From Candidatus Yanofskybacteria bacterium CG10_big_fil_rev_8_21_14_0_10_36_16 (GTDB taxonomy: Bacteria; Patescibacteria; Paceibacteria; 2-02-FULL-40-12; IGHO2-01-FULL-4-A), in NCBI GenBank assembly GCA_002794035.1, contig PCXQ01000004.1, positions 1 through 64,000 on the forward strand: a stretch of 64,000 bases of DNA. The letters are read 5' to 3'. Numbering within the stretch: the first letter of the stretch is position 1; every line of letters starts with the position of its first letter. Below, piece by piece: positions 1-8,313 of this stretch. Position numbers and translations under genes: made by a program. The notes beneath the pieces were generated by a model. The model saw only the letters and a list, made by a program, of their open reading frames with translations, had not been told where the DNA came from and searched no databases.

Positions 1-1151
1 GAATGCTAAAGACTGAAAGACCAAATGAGGTTTTAAATATTTTGGTTAGCTATTTACCAGTTCCTAAAAAAATAGGTGAAATGAAAACAAAACCAACCCA
101 ATATGCTGCCAGGACTTTAAATACTGCTGGAATTCAGCCTGATATAATCATTGCGCGCTCATCGCTTTCCCTTGATAATGTAAGAAAAAGAAAAATATCA
201 ATTTTTTGCAATGTTAATGAGCACGATGTAATATCTGCACCTGATGTGGCTTCCATTTATGAAGTCCCCGTAAATTTTGAAAAAGACAAGCTGGGCGAAA
301 GGATATTAAATAAATTTGGATTAAAAAAGACAAAGAAAGATTTTAAAAAATGGAATGCACTCGTTAAAAAAATTAAGAATGAAAATTTGTCATCGGTTAA
401 AATAGGTATTGTTGGCAAATATTTTTCAAGCGGGGAGTTTATTCTTTCCGATTCTTATATTTCTGTAATTGAAGCAGTAAAGCATGCTTCTTGGGCAAAT
501 GGTAAAAAACCTGAAATAACATGGCTTAATGCAGAAAAATATGAAAAAAACCCAAGAGCACTATCAGAACTAAAAGATTTTGGAGGAATAATAGTTCCTG
601 GAGGATTTGGCTCTCGCGGAGTAGAGGGAAAGATAAAAGTTATAAATTATGCACGAAAAAATAACATTCCTTTTTTGGGGCTATGTTATGGTCTTCAACT
701 CGCTGTTGTTGAGTTTGCAAGAAATGCATCGGGAATAAAAAAAGCACATACTATTGAGGTTGATAAGAAAACAAAATTTCCAGTCGTAAATATAATGGAT
801 GAACAGTTGCAGAACCTTAGTCAAAAACACATGGGCGCAACAATGCGTCTTGGCGGATATGTTTGTGAGATTAAAAATGATTCTACAGCGAATAAACTTT
901 ACGGGACTAATATGGTCTCAGAAAGACATCGCCATCGATACGAAGTTAATAATAAGTATCTACCCGAACTTGAAAAAGCGGGTCTTGTGGTATCTGGCGT
1001 GAATCCTAATAAAAATTTAGTTGAGATAATAGAATTACCAAAAAACAAGCATAGGTTTTTTATGGCAACTCAGTTCCATCCGGAACTTAAATCGCGCCCC
1101 CTTAGTCCGCACCCTATTTTTATGGGTTTTATTAAGGAGGCAAGCAAATAA
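1..1151 (+). CDS. pyrG: CTP synthase, 3' part
   Basis: Amidates UTP to CTP using glutamine, the last step of pyrimidine nucleotide synthesis. The gene enters from outside the window; about 380 residues are visible of a usual ~535, so the N-terminal P-loop of the synthase domain is missing. Visible are the end of the synthase domain and the complete class I glutamine amidotransferase domain: PGGFGSRG oxyanion region, nucleophile Cys in GLCYGLQ (about residue 228 of the visible part) and the His/Glu pair in QFHPE (about 359-361). The htpX start follows one base after the stop, so the two are probably cotranscribed. Confidence 0.96.
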   Translation, partial: MLKTERPNEVLNILVSYLPVPKKIGEMKTKPTQYAARTLNTAGIQPDIIIARSSLSLDNVRKRKISIFCNVNEHDVISAPDVASIYEVPVNFEKDKLGERILNKFGLKKTKKDFKKWNALVKKIKNENLSSVKIGIVGKYFSSGEFILSDSYISVIEAVKHASWANGKKPEITWLNAEKYEKNPRALSELKDFGGIIVPGGFGSRGVEGKIKVINYARKNNIPFLGLCYGLQLAVVEFARNASGIKKAHTIEVDKKTKFPVVNIMDEQLQNLSQKHMGATMRLGGYVCEIKNDSTANKLYGTNMVSERHRHRYEVNNKYLPELEKAGLVVSGVNPNKNLVEIIELPKNKHRFFMATQFHPELKSRPLSPHPIFMGFIKEASK

Positions 1152-1152
1152 A

Positions 1153-2055
1153 ATGAGTGCAAATTTGTATACACACCAAAGTGAAAATGTTCGTAAAACA
1201 TGGCTTTTGATTACGGTCTTTTTAGTTTTAATAATTGGGCTTGGCTGGGCTATTGGTATTTTTATGGAAACAAGAGCGATACTTTATATTGCCATTTTTA
1301 TTGCAATTACCATGAACATTGTTGCTTACTGGAAATCAGACAAGATTGCTCTTGCAATGTCGGGGGCAAAGGAAGTTAAGCGTGAAGAAAACCTTTATCT
1401 TTATCGCATGATAGAAAATTTATGCATAACTGCCGGATTGCCATTACCCGGGGTTTATATTATAGATTCCCCACAGATTAACGCTTTTGCTACAGGCCGA
1501 GATCCCAATCATTCAGCAGTTGCTGTAACTAAAGGAGCTATAGAAAAGTTGGAAAACGAAGAACTGGAAGGGGTGTTAGCTCATGAATTGTCTCATATTG
1601 GAAATAAGGATATCCTTGTTTCAACAGTTGCTGTGGTTTTGGCGGGTGTAATTGCTATTGTGGCAGATATTTTCTTTAGGATTTCATTTTTTGGAGGCTT
1701 TGGTGACAGAGATGATAGGCAGGGCGGAGGTTTGGCGTTAGCTATCGGTCTTGTTGTTATAATTTTTGCTCCACTAGCTGCATCTTTAATACGTCTTTCA
1801 ATTTCAAGAAAAAGAGAATATTTAGCCGATGCCTCAGGTGCTTTGCTTACTCGTTTTCCTGATGGATTGGCAAATGCTCTTCAGAAAATAGCCCATGATC
1901 AGCAACCTATGCGCCGTGCTCACTCGGGCACTGCTCATCTTTTTATTTCAAATCCATTTAAAGGTAAGCAAAGCAAGAACTGGCTTGTCCATTTATTTTC
2001 AACGCACCCGCCGATAGAAGATCGCATCAGAATTTTAAAAGGCATGAAGGTTTAA
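1153..2055 (+). CDS. htpX: HtpX-like M48 zinc metalloprotease
   Basis: Membrane-bound zinc protease expected to degrade misfolded membrane proteins. The 300-residue protein has two N-terminal membrane helices (about 17-36 and 42-60), the zinc motif HELSH at 144-148, a second hydrophobic pair (about 155-178 and 194-215), and the third ligand Glu near 222 in REYLADASG. This is the HtpX order and length. The ATG lies one base after the pyrG stop. A strong intrinsic terminator follows. Identity rests on motif and topology and is secure at family level. Confidence 0.93.
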   Translation: MSANLYTHQSENVRKTWLLITVFLVLIIGLGWAIGIFMETRAILYIAIFIAITMNIVAYWKSDKIALAMSGAKEVKREENLYLYRMIENLCITAGLPLPGVYIIDSPQINAFATGRDPNHSAVAVTKGAIEKLENEELEGVLAHELSHIGNKDILVSTVAVVLAGVIAIVADIFFRISFFGGFGDRDDRQGGGLALAIGLVVIIFAPLAASLIRLSISRKREYLADASGALLTRFPDGLANALQKIAHDQQPMRRAHSGTAHLFISNPFKGKQSKNWLVHLFSTHPPIEDRIRILKGMKV

Positions 2056-2060
2056 AATAT

Positions 2061-2096
2061 AAAATCAAAACAGACCTTAGGTCTGTTTTGATTTTA
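2061..2096 (+). terminator. Intrinsic terminator after htpX
   Basis: Perfect inverted repeat with 17-base arms (AAAATCAAAACAGACCT and its complement) and almost no loop. The A and T ends make it work in both directions. It also separates htpX from the convergent tRNA-Ser. Confidence 0.85.
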
Positions 2097-2132
2097 TTAT
2101 TGGCGGAGAGCATAGGACTCGCCCTGCACAAA

Positions 2133-2217
2133 GCGGAGGTGGGAGGACTCGAACCTCCAAGCCCGTTAGGGCGCTGGTTTTCGAAACCAGTGCATTGCCG
2201 TTCTGCCACACCTCCGC
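2133..2217 (-). tRNA. tRNA-Ser(CGA)
   Basis: Class II tRNA on the minus strand: 7-bp acceptor stem GCGGAGG/CCTCCGC, D-arm TGGCAGAACGGC, anticodon stem-loop CTGGT-TTCGAAA-ACCAG giving CGA (reads UCG), a long variable arm (CGCCCTAACGGGC) and T-arm GGAGG-TTCGAGT-CCTCC. No CCA is encoded. The flanks GCACAAA and TTTGTGC pair and continue the acceptor stem by seven bases. The base after the acceptor is T, unusual as a discriminator for serine. Confidence 0.93.
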
Positions 2218-2256
2218 TTTGTGCGAGATAACCACTTATCTAAAACGCATAATACC

Positions 2257-2285
2257 ATAAAAAAGCCGACTGGTGAAGCCGGCTG
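2257..2285 (-). terminator. Intrinsic terminator of the coiled-coil gene
   Basis: On the minus strand AGCCG and CGGCT form a hairpin followed by six T residues, just past the stop codon of the gene at 2302-2766. Confidence 0.7.
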
Positions 2286-2301
2286 ATTTTTCTATAATGC
2301 C

Positions 2302-2766
2302 TTACTGTTTCTTTTCTGTTGTTTTTAATTCAAGGGTTTCGAATAATTTGTTTAGCTCATCTTGTTCTTCTGGAATTTTTTCACTTAGAGAACGAACTGC
2401 TTCTTCTGCATCACTTATATTCATATTTACTTTTAAAACACCTGTGGCGATTAGTTCGACTATGGCGGTGCTTAATTCAGTAGATTCCTTATCTTCTCTT
2501 TCTATTAGGTAATCAATTATTTCTTGTATTTTACTGCTATCGTTAAAAACATCAGATTTTACCAGTGAATCTATATTTTTTACATATGCTAGAATGGCTA
2601 TACACTTTTGTTTTATCTTGTGTTGCTTTTCTAGAATTTCTTCAAGAATTTTATTGCTTTCTTCAATCATTTCTATGGTAAATTCAGTATCTTGCATGAA
2701 TTCTTCTAATTTGGACATATTTTCACCTTCACTTTTTGATTGTTCATTAAAATTTTCTTGTGTCAT
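2302..2766 (-). CDS. Hypothetical coiled-coil protein
   Basis: 154 residues, acidic, rich in Glu, Lys, Ile and Leu, with long predicted helices (about 17-60 and 75-150) and no signal peptide, membrane segment or cysteine cluster. It looks like an intracellular helical or coiled-coil protein. The start has no strong Shine-Dalgarno; an internal ATG at residue 17 (MSKLEEFMQD), preceded by GGTGAA, is an alternative. A terminator follows directly, so it is probably a single-gene unit. I do not recognise the family. Confidence 0.7.
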   Translation of the reverse strand: MTQENFNEQSKSEGENMSKLEEFMQDTEFTIEMIEESNKILEEILEKQHKIKQKCIAILAYVKNIDSLVKSDVFNDSSKIQEIIDYLIEREDKESTELSTAIVELIATGVLKVNMNISDAEEAVRSLSEKIPEEQDELNKLFETLELKTTEKKQ

Positions 2767-2820
2767 GTTATATATTTTATGTTAAGTTATAAATTTTAAA
2801 ACTTCAATTTGACATAATAA

Positions 2821-5025
2821 TTATTCAAAATGTATTACCTTTTGTATTTCTTTAAGGCGGTTCATTAGCAGGGGATAGTTTGTCAACTCAGGGTCTTTAT
2901 TTAATATTAATTTCGCCTCATCACGCATTGTTTTGATGAGCTTTGTATCTGTAAATGATGTCATGGCAAAATCCGGCATGCCGGATTGGTTTATGCCCGT
3001 TAGTTCTCCGGGACCTCGTATTTTAAGATCCATTTCTGAAAGTTTAAAACCGTCATCGGTTGCTTCAAGGGCTTTAAGGCGTCGGCCTGTTGTTTTTGTG
3101 TCGTCAGTAGTGAAAAGCAAACAGTAAGACTGATGTTCTCCTCTGCCTACTCTGCCTCTAAACTGGTGGAGCTGGGCTAGCCCAAATCTTTCTGCTGATT
3201 CTATCATCATGATTGTGGCATTGGGTATATCCACGCCCACCTCAATTACCGATGTTGAAACCAAAATATCGTACTCCCTTTTTTTAAATTTGTTCATTAT
3301 TTCTTCTTTGCTTAATTTTCCTTCATCAACAGTTTTGCGTTTTTTAATGGCGGGCATTTTACCGTGTAGCATAGCTATTTTTAAATCAGGGAATATTTTT
3401 TTTGATAATTTTTCATATTCTTCCTCAACTGCTTTGACATCGGCCCACATGGTTTGTGCTGATGTCTGTTCTTTGTCTGTATTAGAAGATGTAATTCTTG
3501 GACAAATTACAAATGCCTGGCGACCTTCGGTGATTTGTTTTTTTATGAAGTTATAAGCATCTTGTCTTTTTGAATGGGGTATTACGCGGGTCTTTATTGG
3601 TTTGCGATTGGCGGGCTTTTCTTTAATAAGTGAAATATCTAAGTCCCCATAAATAGTAAGGGTTAGGGTGCGGGGTATGGGGGTAGCGGTCATAGACAAA
3701 AAGTGCGGTACGATTTTTTTGTTCTTAACTAATTGCATGCGTTGTTTGATGCCGAATCTGTGCTGTTCGTCTACTATTACAAGTCCTAATTTTTTAAATT
3801 TAACATCTTTTTGTATTACAGCATGAGTGCCGATGATTATATCTATTTCTCCGTTTTCTATTTTCTTTTTAAGCAGAGGTTTTTTAATTTTTTCTTCTTC
3901 GGTTTCATCAACAGGAAATTGTTTTGCTTCAGAGCCTGTAAGCAATCCGATTTTTAATTTAGATTTTTTAATTTCTGAATCGTTGAGGAGTGTTTTAAGT
4001 GAGTTGAAATGCTGTTTTGCAAGAACTTCTGTTGGTGCCATAAAAACAGTTTGATATTTTGCGCTTGCTGTTTGATATGCTGCCATAAGTGCCACTACTG
4101 TCTTGCCTGATCCTACATCACCATTAAGAAGCCGGTTCATGGGGTGTGGATTTTCTAAATCTTTTAGGATTTCATATGCTGATATCTTTTGATCTTTTGT
4201 AAGTTTAAAAGGCAGGGATTTCACAAATTTTGCAGTGAGTTTTTCGTCGAATTTTATTTTAGGCGCAGGCATTAATTTCATTTTTTGCTTATCAAGCATT
4301 GATCTTAATTGGAATAATAACAGTTCTTCTATGGCAAATCTCTTTACTGCTTTTTCGGCATCTTCTAAATTATTTGGGAAATGAACTGCCTTTAATGCTT
4401 GGTTTATTTCAGGCAGGTTGTGCTTTTCCAAGAATTGCTGGGGCAGGGGATCGGGGATGTTTTTTATTGAAGGTATTATGGGTTTGAGCAGGAAACGAAT
4501 ATATTTTGAAGTTATGCCCTCCGTTTCATGATAAACAGGAACAAGGCGGCCCGTGTGAGCTAATTGGATATCAATTTTTGAATCGCGGTCATTAATTTTT
4601 ATTATGTCTGATTCGCTAATTCGTTCATAGGCAGGTGACGATAGGTATAGGCCTTTTTTATCAAGGGATACCTTTCCGGATAAGCTTACTGCTGTGCCGG
4701 GTTTAAGCATGTCAGCAATGTAATGCTGATTAAACCAAACAACGCGAATAAATCCGCTTTCATCTCTTACTGTAGCATTGATTATCGTCATTCTCCTGCG
4801 CCAAGATCTTGCCAGTTCCATGTCAGCAATACGGCCTGTTATGGTTACTGTTTGACCCGCCTCATTGATATCATCAATGGGTATTACTTTGCTGTAATCG
4901 TCGTACCTATGAGGAAAATGGAATACTAAGTCTTTGATTGTTTTAATGCCTAAATTATTAAAACGTTTTAGGTTTTTGGGTCCCACAGAATAAAGATTTT
5001 CTATTGGTGAATTTAAGTTGGTCAT
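2821..5025 (-). CDS. recG: ATP-dependent DNA helicase RecG
   Basis: Branched-DNA helicase that remodels stalled replication forks and Holliday junctions. The 734 residues cover the full family architecture: N-terminal wedge and OB-fold (about 55-150), helicase lobe 1 with Walker A GDVGSGKT at 302-309 and DEQH at 419-422, motif III SMTATPIPRTL, and lobe 2 with RGRVGRGEHQSYC. The C-terminal RecG region is present, so the gene looks intact and active. It stands alone on the minus strand between two unrelated genes. Confidence 0.97.
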   Translation of the reverse strand: MTNLNSPIENLYSVGPKNLKRFNNLGIKTIKDLVFHFPHRYDDYSKVIPIDDINEAGQTVTITGRIADMELARSWRRRMTIINATVRDESGFIRVVWFNQHYIADMLKPGTAVSLSGKVSLDKKGLYLSSPAYERISESDIIKINDRDSKIDIQLAHTGRLVPVYHETEGITSKYIRFLLKPIIPSIKNIPDPLPQQFLEKHNLPEINQALKAVHFPNNLEDAEKAVKRFAIEELLLFQLRSMLDKQKMKLMPAPKIKFDEKLTAKFVKSLPFKLTKDQKISAYEILKDLENPHPMNRLLNGDVGSGKTVVALMAAYQTASAKYQTVFMAPTEVLAKQHFNSLKTLLNDSEIKKSKLKIGLLTGSEAKQFPVDETEEEKIKKPLLKKKIENGEIDIIIGTHAVIQKDVKFKKLGLVIVDEQHRFGIKQRMQLVKNKKIVPHFLSMTATPIPRTLTLTIYGDLDISLIKEKPANRKPIKTRVIPHSKRQDAYNFIKKQITEGRQAFVICPRITSSNTDKEQTSAQTMWADVKAVEEEYEKLSKKIFPDLKIAMLHGKMPAIKKRKTVDEGKLSKEEIMNKFKKREYDILVSTSVIEVGVDIPNATIMMIESAERFGLAQLHQFRGRVGRGEHQSYCLLFTTDDTKTTGRRLKALEATDDGFKLSEMDLKIRGPGELTGINQSGMPDFAMTSFTDTKLIKTMRDEAKLILNKDPELTNYPLLMNRLKEIQKVIHFE

Positions 5026-5084
5026 TTTAATATATTAGCATCTTAATATCTGAGGATTCAACGTATACATAAAAAATACAATTA

Positions 5085-5141
5085 TATCTATTCTCAAGTT
5101 ATTAAATTGCCTGCCGCAGGCAGGGAACTTGAGAATAGATA
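5085..5141. repeat. Nested palindromic element
   Basis: Outer arms TATCTATTCTCAAGTT (5085-5100) and AACTTGAGAATAGATA (5126-5141) are perfect complements over 16 bases. They enclose a smaller GC-rich palindrome, GCCTG-CCG-CAGGC, at 5109-5121. It lies between recG and the convergently placed terminator of the next gene and has no poly-T tract. It looks like a small inserted repeat rather than a terminator. Confidence 0.75.
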
Positions 5142-5165
5142 GTTGGTTTTTGAGTATTTAAACAA

Positions 5166-5191
5166 TAAAAAAACCGCTAAACAATTAGCGG
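5166..5191 (-). terminator. Intrinsic terminator overlapping a stop codon
   Basis: CCGCTAA/TTAGCGG hairpin followed on the minus strand by seven T. The TAA in the 5' arm is the stop codon of the hydrolase gene at 5185-6078. Confidence 0.85.
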
Positions 5192-6078
5192 CTGAATAAT
5201 TCAAGCGTCAAGCATTTCACTGCTCCGCCTGACTTTAGAAATTCTGACATATTGTGTTCTGAGATTTTATAACCCATTCTTCTTATTAAAATTTTAAGAT
5301 CTCCCCCATCAAGAGAATCGGGGTCTTTGTAAGTTTCCTGACCTTCGTCAATATTCGGCATGAAGACCGTATTGTTATGCACTAAGCTATTTGCTGCGAA
5401 TTGGAGAGCACAATTTTTTGTTAGTTTAACAATGGCGTCTTTTTTTCTAATTTTTTGCAGTGCTTCAATTTGAAAAGCGCCGGGATACACCAAGAAGAAT
5501 CCTTTTTGTCTAAAATGCATTAGACATGTATCACCATGATAAAATCTAAACTCATTTTCTTTGTGGTCTTCAAGGTTTCTTAATGGAAGATCTACAACCT
5601 CAATGCCTGTGTTCATCTGTTGAAGTAAATATCTTATTTCTTTTACTGCTCGATAGTTTGTTCTTAAGCCATATGTGATAAACAGTGTTCTTTCATCAAC
5701 AAAAAGGGCATCTCCCTGACCTTCAAAGTGGGCTTTATGAGAGAGTTCGTGAACATTCCCGTGCCCATACATATCAGAGAAATATTCATTATAAAAATGT
5801 TTTTCACCCAATCTTTCTTTGTGAACAAAATTACTTAAAATTACGTGGCCATTTGGCAGTGGGAGGCAGGAATTGGCGGCAAATGCCATGTCAACTAGGT
5901 GTTCTCTAGGGTCAATAAGTAAGACATTAATGCCGTTTCTTATATATTCTTCGCGCAATTTAGCCCATTGAGCATAAGCTATGTTCTTTTGGGGTCTTCT
6001 GGCCGGATTCATTGCGATATTTGTTTGTGATCTGTAAGTAACATCAAAATACTTGGGTCTGCACATCAAAACCAACAT
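5185..6078 (-). CDS. Guanidino-group modifying hydrolase (DDAH/arginine deiminase superfamily)
   Basis: 297 residues with the catalytic set of the guanidine-modifying (pentein) superfamily: FEGQGD with Glu119 and Asp123, His181 in HGDTCL, and nucleophile Cys289 in GGAVKCLT near the C-terminus. Members hydrolyse arginine, methylarginines or related guanidino compounds through a thiouronium intermediate. Size and motif spacing fit dimethylargininase-type or citrullinase-type enzymes better than the longer ADI of the arginine deiminase pathway, and no arcB or arcC lies nearby. The ATG is preceded by AAGGAG at 7 bases. The exact substrate cannot be read from the sequence. Confidence 0.82.
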   Translation of the reverse strand: MLVLMCRPKYFDVTYRSQTNIAMNPARRPQKNIAYAQWAKLREEYIRNGINVLLIDPREHLVDMAFAANSCLPLPNGHVILSNFVHKERLGEKHFYNEYFSDMYGHGNVHELSHKAHFEGQGDALFVDERTLFITYGLRTNYRAVKEIRYLLQQMNTGIEVVDLPLRNLEDHKENEFRFYHGDTCLMHFRQKGFFLVYPGAFQIEALQKIRKKDAIVKLTKNCALQFAANSLVHNNTVFMPNIDEGQETYKDPDSLDGGDLKILIRRMGYKISEHNMSEFLKSGGAVKCLTLELFSR

Positions 6079-6155
6079 TACTATTCTCCTTATTAATATA
6101 TTAATAATCTAAATAAAGCCTAGCTCTTAATTAAATTTGATTCAAGTATGACTAA

Positions 6156-6191
6156 ATAAAAAACCACCTCGCAATTACGAGATGGTTTTTT
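6156..6191 (-). terminator. Intrinsic terminator after the DUF2157-like gene
   Basis: Nine-base arms ACCACCTCG and CGAGATGGT, flanked by A and T tracts on both sides, so it may act in both directions. Confidence 0.85.
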
Positions 6192-6211
6192 GTATTTAAT
6201 TATTTTTGTTG

Positions 6212-7213
6212 TTAGGCGCTACCCTTTATATATTTTTTGTTTATGGTGACTGAGCCATAGCCAAGACCTATAAATACAAAACCTAGAATAACGAGTGATA
6301 TCGGCCACCCCAAAGAATCTGCAAAATATTCACTCGTGATATAGGATACGTGGGCAATAAGGAAAAGGGTGCTTACGCCAAGGATCCAACCGCTTTTCAT
6401 TTTAACTGATAAAAACATACCGCCAAATACAAAGAAAAAGAAAAGGATCTCCCAAGGATGAAAACCAATACCTCGACGACTAGATGCATCTAGAACTCTG
6501 GAGAAGGCAGAACTCAAAAAAGCAAAGCTGCCCACAAGACAAAGAATACCAACCAAATATTTATTCCAGTTTTTACTAAATGAATAGGCAAGAAATATGT
6601 AGGACCCTCCTATTACCATTGTAAGATAGGCATATAGATTTTCGCGATCTATATAGGAATTTTTTGTTATGGCTTCTACCAACAGGTAAACAAATGCTGT
6701 GCCGTTAGCTATTGAGAAAAAAGTTAAAAGAGGGTGCTTGTGAACTCTGTTCAACAGCAAGTAGAATAGAAGAATAACTCCAAATGTAATTGCTATGGGC
6801 CATATTGAAGAAAAATCTACATCAAGCTCGTAAAGGGTCACCATTGAACCGCCGGGGATTAGCATGCCTCCTATAAAATGAAAAATTGGACCTATATATT
6901 CTCCTGGTTTTTGTTTTAGCAGTACCGAACCTATAGCTGTTGTAATCAATCCCATTCCCAAAGTGACTGATATTCTTCCTAAAGAACCAACATTATGCCA
7001 AATTTGTGAAACAAAAGCCACAATACCTATGAGAACTATTGCAGCACCTAAAATATATAAAATTTTTGTTATTGAAAAATGGCTATTTCCCTTGGTTTCA
7101 TTAGCTGAGCTTTGTTCGGGTCGAGAGCCAAACAAGTCCGCTATCTCTTCACGGCTGATTTCACCCGAACTTATTTTTGAGGAAAGTTCATTTAATAATT
7201 CTTCTTTGTTCAT
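6212..7213 (-). CDS. DUF2157-like polytopic membrane protein
   Basis: 333 residues. A short charged N-terminal segment (about 1-45, MNKEELLNELSSKISSG) is followed by about nine or ten hydrophobic helices from residue 48 to the end. This plan, a small helical cytoplasmic head and a multi-helix membrane body, resembles DUF2157 proteins, whose function is unknown. It starts two bases after the stop of the upstream gene (7216-7779), so the two form an operon and may work together. Confidence 0.7.
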   Translation of the reverse strand: MNKEELLNELSSKISSGEISREEIADLFGSRPEQSSANETKGNSHFSITKILYILGAAIVLIGIVAFVSQIWHNVGSLGRISVTLGMGLITTAIGSVLLKQKPGEYIGPIFHFIGGMLIPGGSMVTLYELDVDFSSIWPIAITFGVILLFYLLLNRVHKHPLLTFFSIANGTAFVYLLVEAITKNSYIDRENLYAYLTMVIGGSYIFLAYSFSKNWNKYLVGILCLVGSFAFLSSAFSRVLDASSRRGIGFHPWEILFFFFVFGGMFLSVKMKSGWILGVSTLFLIAHVSYITSEYFADSLGWPISLVILGFVFIGLGYGSVTINKKYIKGSA

Positions 7214-7215
7214 AA

Positions 7216-7779
7216 TTATTTTTGGTTAGACAAAACCCATCCTATAAAGTTGAAGTTCTCTCTATAGAGGTTGTTTTGATTAAACAAATTAAGCTTGCTT
7301 CTTTTTTTATCTTTTATAATATAAAAATCATAAGATGAGCCGTTATAAAAAGGGAAAATACCTCTGTCATAATAACCGCTTGTGATAGTAACTCCGTCAG
7401 GAGAAGTTAGAAATCCGCTTAATTTTAGAGAGCGTGCCTCTTCAAGCGAGATTTCTCTACTTTCATTGTTTTTTGTATCGTGAATAAAGATGTGCGGAGT
7501 ATATTGTTGAATGTCAGGTACTCCGTTGTAGTCACTATCCTGCTTGGGGTTAACTGGATTGATGGACAGTTTATCGTTTTCCACAGAATAAATCTTCCCA
7601 AGATACCCTTCGCAGTAATATGGGTAATTGTTTATGCCCTCTGTGCAATAAGAGTAAACAAAATCGTATTCTGTTGTTGCGGGAGGAGAATAAGAAATTA
7701 TTGTAACCGTAATAATAAGTCCAACGGGTAGTGCAAATGCCAATATTAAGGTTAGGTTTTTTTTGAAAAATTCTTTCAT
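7216..7779 (-). CDS. Hypothetical membrane-anchored extracytoplasmic protein
   Basis: 187 residues with one N-terminal membrane helix (about 9-31) and an exported domain containing two cysteines (CTEG and CEGY, about 45 and 56) that could form a disulfide. A stretch DSDYNGVPD resembles a calcium-binding thrombospondin type 3 motif. It is the first gene of a two-gene unit with the DUF2157-like gene. GDSL, protease or lipobox motifs are absent. Function unknown. Confidence 0.65.
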   Translation of the reverse strand: MKEFFKKNLTLILAFALPVGLIITVTIISYSPPATTEYDFVYSYCTEGINNYPYYCEGYLGKIYSVENDKLSINPVNPKQDSDYNGVPDIQQYTPHIFIHDTKNNESREISLEEARSLKLSGFLTSPDGVTITSGYYDRGIFPFYNGSSYDFYIIKDKKRSKLNLFNQNNLYRENFNFIGWVLSNQK

Positions 7780-7826
7780 ATTTTTATATTGCTATTTAGT
7801 GCTCATTTATGTATGCCCGAGAGGCG

Positions 7827-7914
7827 ATTAGAGTAAACTGCCTTACTCTAATCCTCAAATTTAGTCCTGTCTTGTTTTGAATTTATGAGAAACGGTAGGA
7901 CTTTAATAATTTGA
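7827..7914. repeat. Two consecutive inverted repeats upstream of the envelope gene pair
   Basis: ATTAGAGTAA (7827-7836) pairs perfectly with TTACTCTAAT (7843-7852). Immediately after, CTCAAATT and AGTCCT pair with AGGACT and AATTTGAG near 7896-7914. No open reading frame covers them. They may be remnants of mobile repeats or a small structured RNA. Orientation is unknown. Confidence 0.5.
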
Positions 7915-7970
7915 GCAGAACATGCCGAAGGCAAATTTTTTGGCTCCGCCCCGCACAAAATTGATATTGT

Positions 7971-8043
7971 GTCCCCGGTAGGATTCGAACCTACGACCTT
8001 CAGCTCCGCAAGCTGACGCTCTATCCAGCTGAGCTACGAGGAC
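7971..8043 (-). tRNA. tRNA-Arg(GCG)
   Basis: Minus-strand class I tRNA: acceptor GTCCTCG/CGGGGAC (one G-U), D-arm GCTCAGCTGGATAGAGC, anticodon stem-loop TCAGC-TTGCGGA-GCTGA giving anticodon GCG (reads CGC and CGU), T-arm GTAGG-TTCGAAT-CCTAC, discriminator A at 7970, no encoded CCA. Most bacteria read these codons with an ACG anticodon edited to ICG by TadA, so a G34 version is notable. Flanks at 7951-7965 and 8049-8063 are perfect complements. Confidence 0.94.
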
Positions 8044-8059
8044 AAGACATCAATTTTGT

Positions 8060-8180
8060 GCGGGATTGTTACCATTTTTATACAAATTCAATTTTATGTT
8101 TTAAAATGCAATCCCTGTAGGGCGATTTGTATCCACGCTCATTTCATTTTGCGTGGACAAATCGGGAACAATCTCACGCT
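8060..8180 (+). repeat. Structured repeat element, copy 1 (inverted partner of 9014-9128)
   Basis: The first 64 bases (8060-8123) match the reverse complement of 9065-9128 at 59 positions. After them comes a hairpin GATTTGT-ATCCACGC (8124-8138) pairing with GCGTGGA-CAAATC (8151-8163), then GGGAACAATC, which can pair back to GGGATTGTTACC at the beginning. The partner has a hairpin in the same place with a changed but still paired stem. The strand given is the one on which the shared order reads 5' to 3'. Transcription is not proven. Confidence 0.7.
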
Positions 8181-8184
8181 CCCC

Positions 8185-8290
8185 GCCTGCCATTAGGCTT
8201 GAGCCGTCAGGCGATTGGCGGGCAGGTATCCATTGAGTCCCGACGTTTATAGTCGGGACTCCGACCCCTTTCTGCGTCGGGGCTACGGGG
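8185..8290. repeat. Cluster of GC-rich hairpins
   Basis: Three hairpins in a row after the structured repeat: a CCGCCTGCC / GGCGGGCAGG pair, a perfect GAGTCCCGAC / GTCGGGACTC stem near 8236-8262, and a CCGACC / GTCGG stem. They sit downstream of the minus-strand gene at 8314-8910. None has a clear T tract, so they look like accumulated intergenic repeats. Confidence 0.5.
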
Positions 8291-8313
8291 ACATAGAGTG
8301 AAGTAGAAATTTT

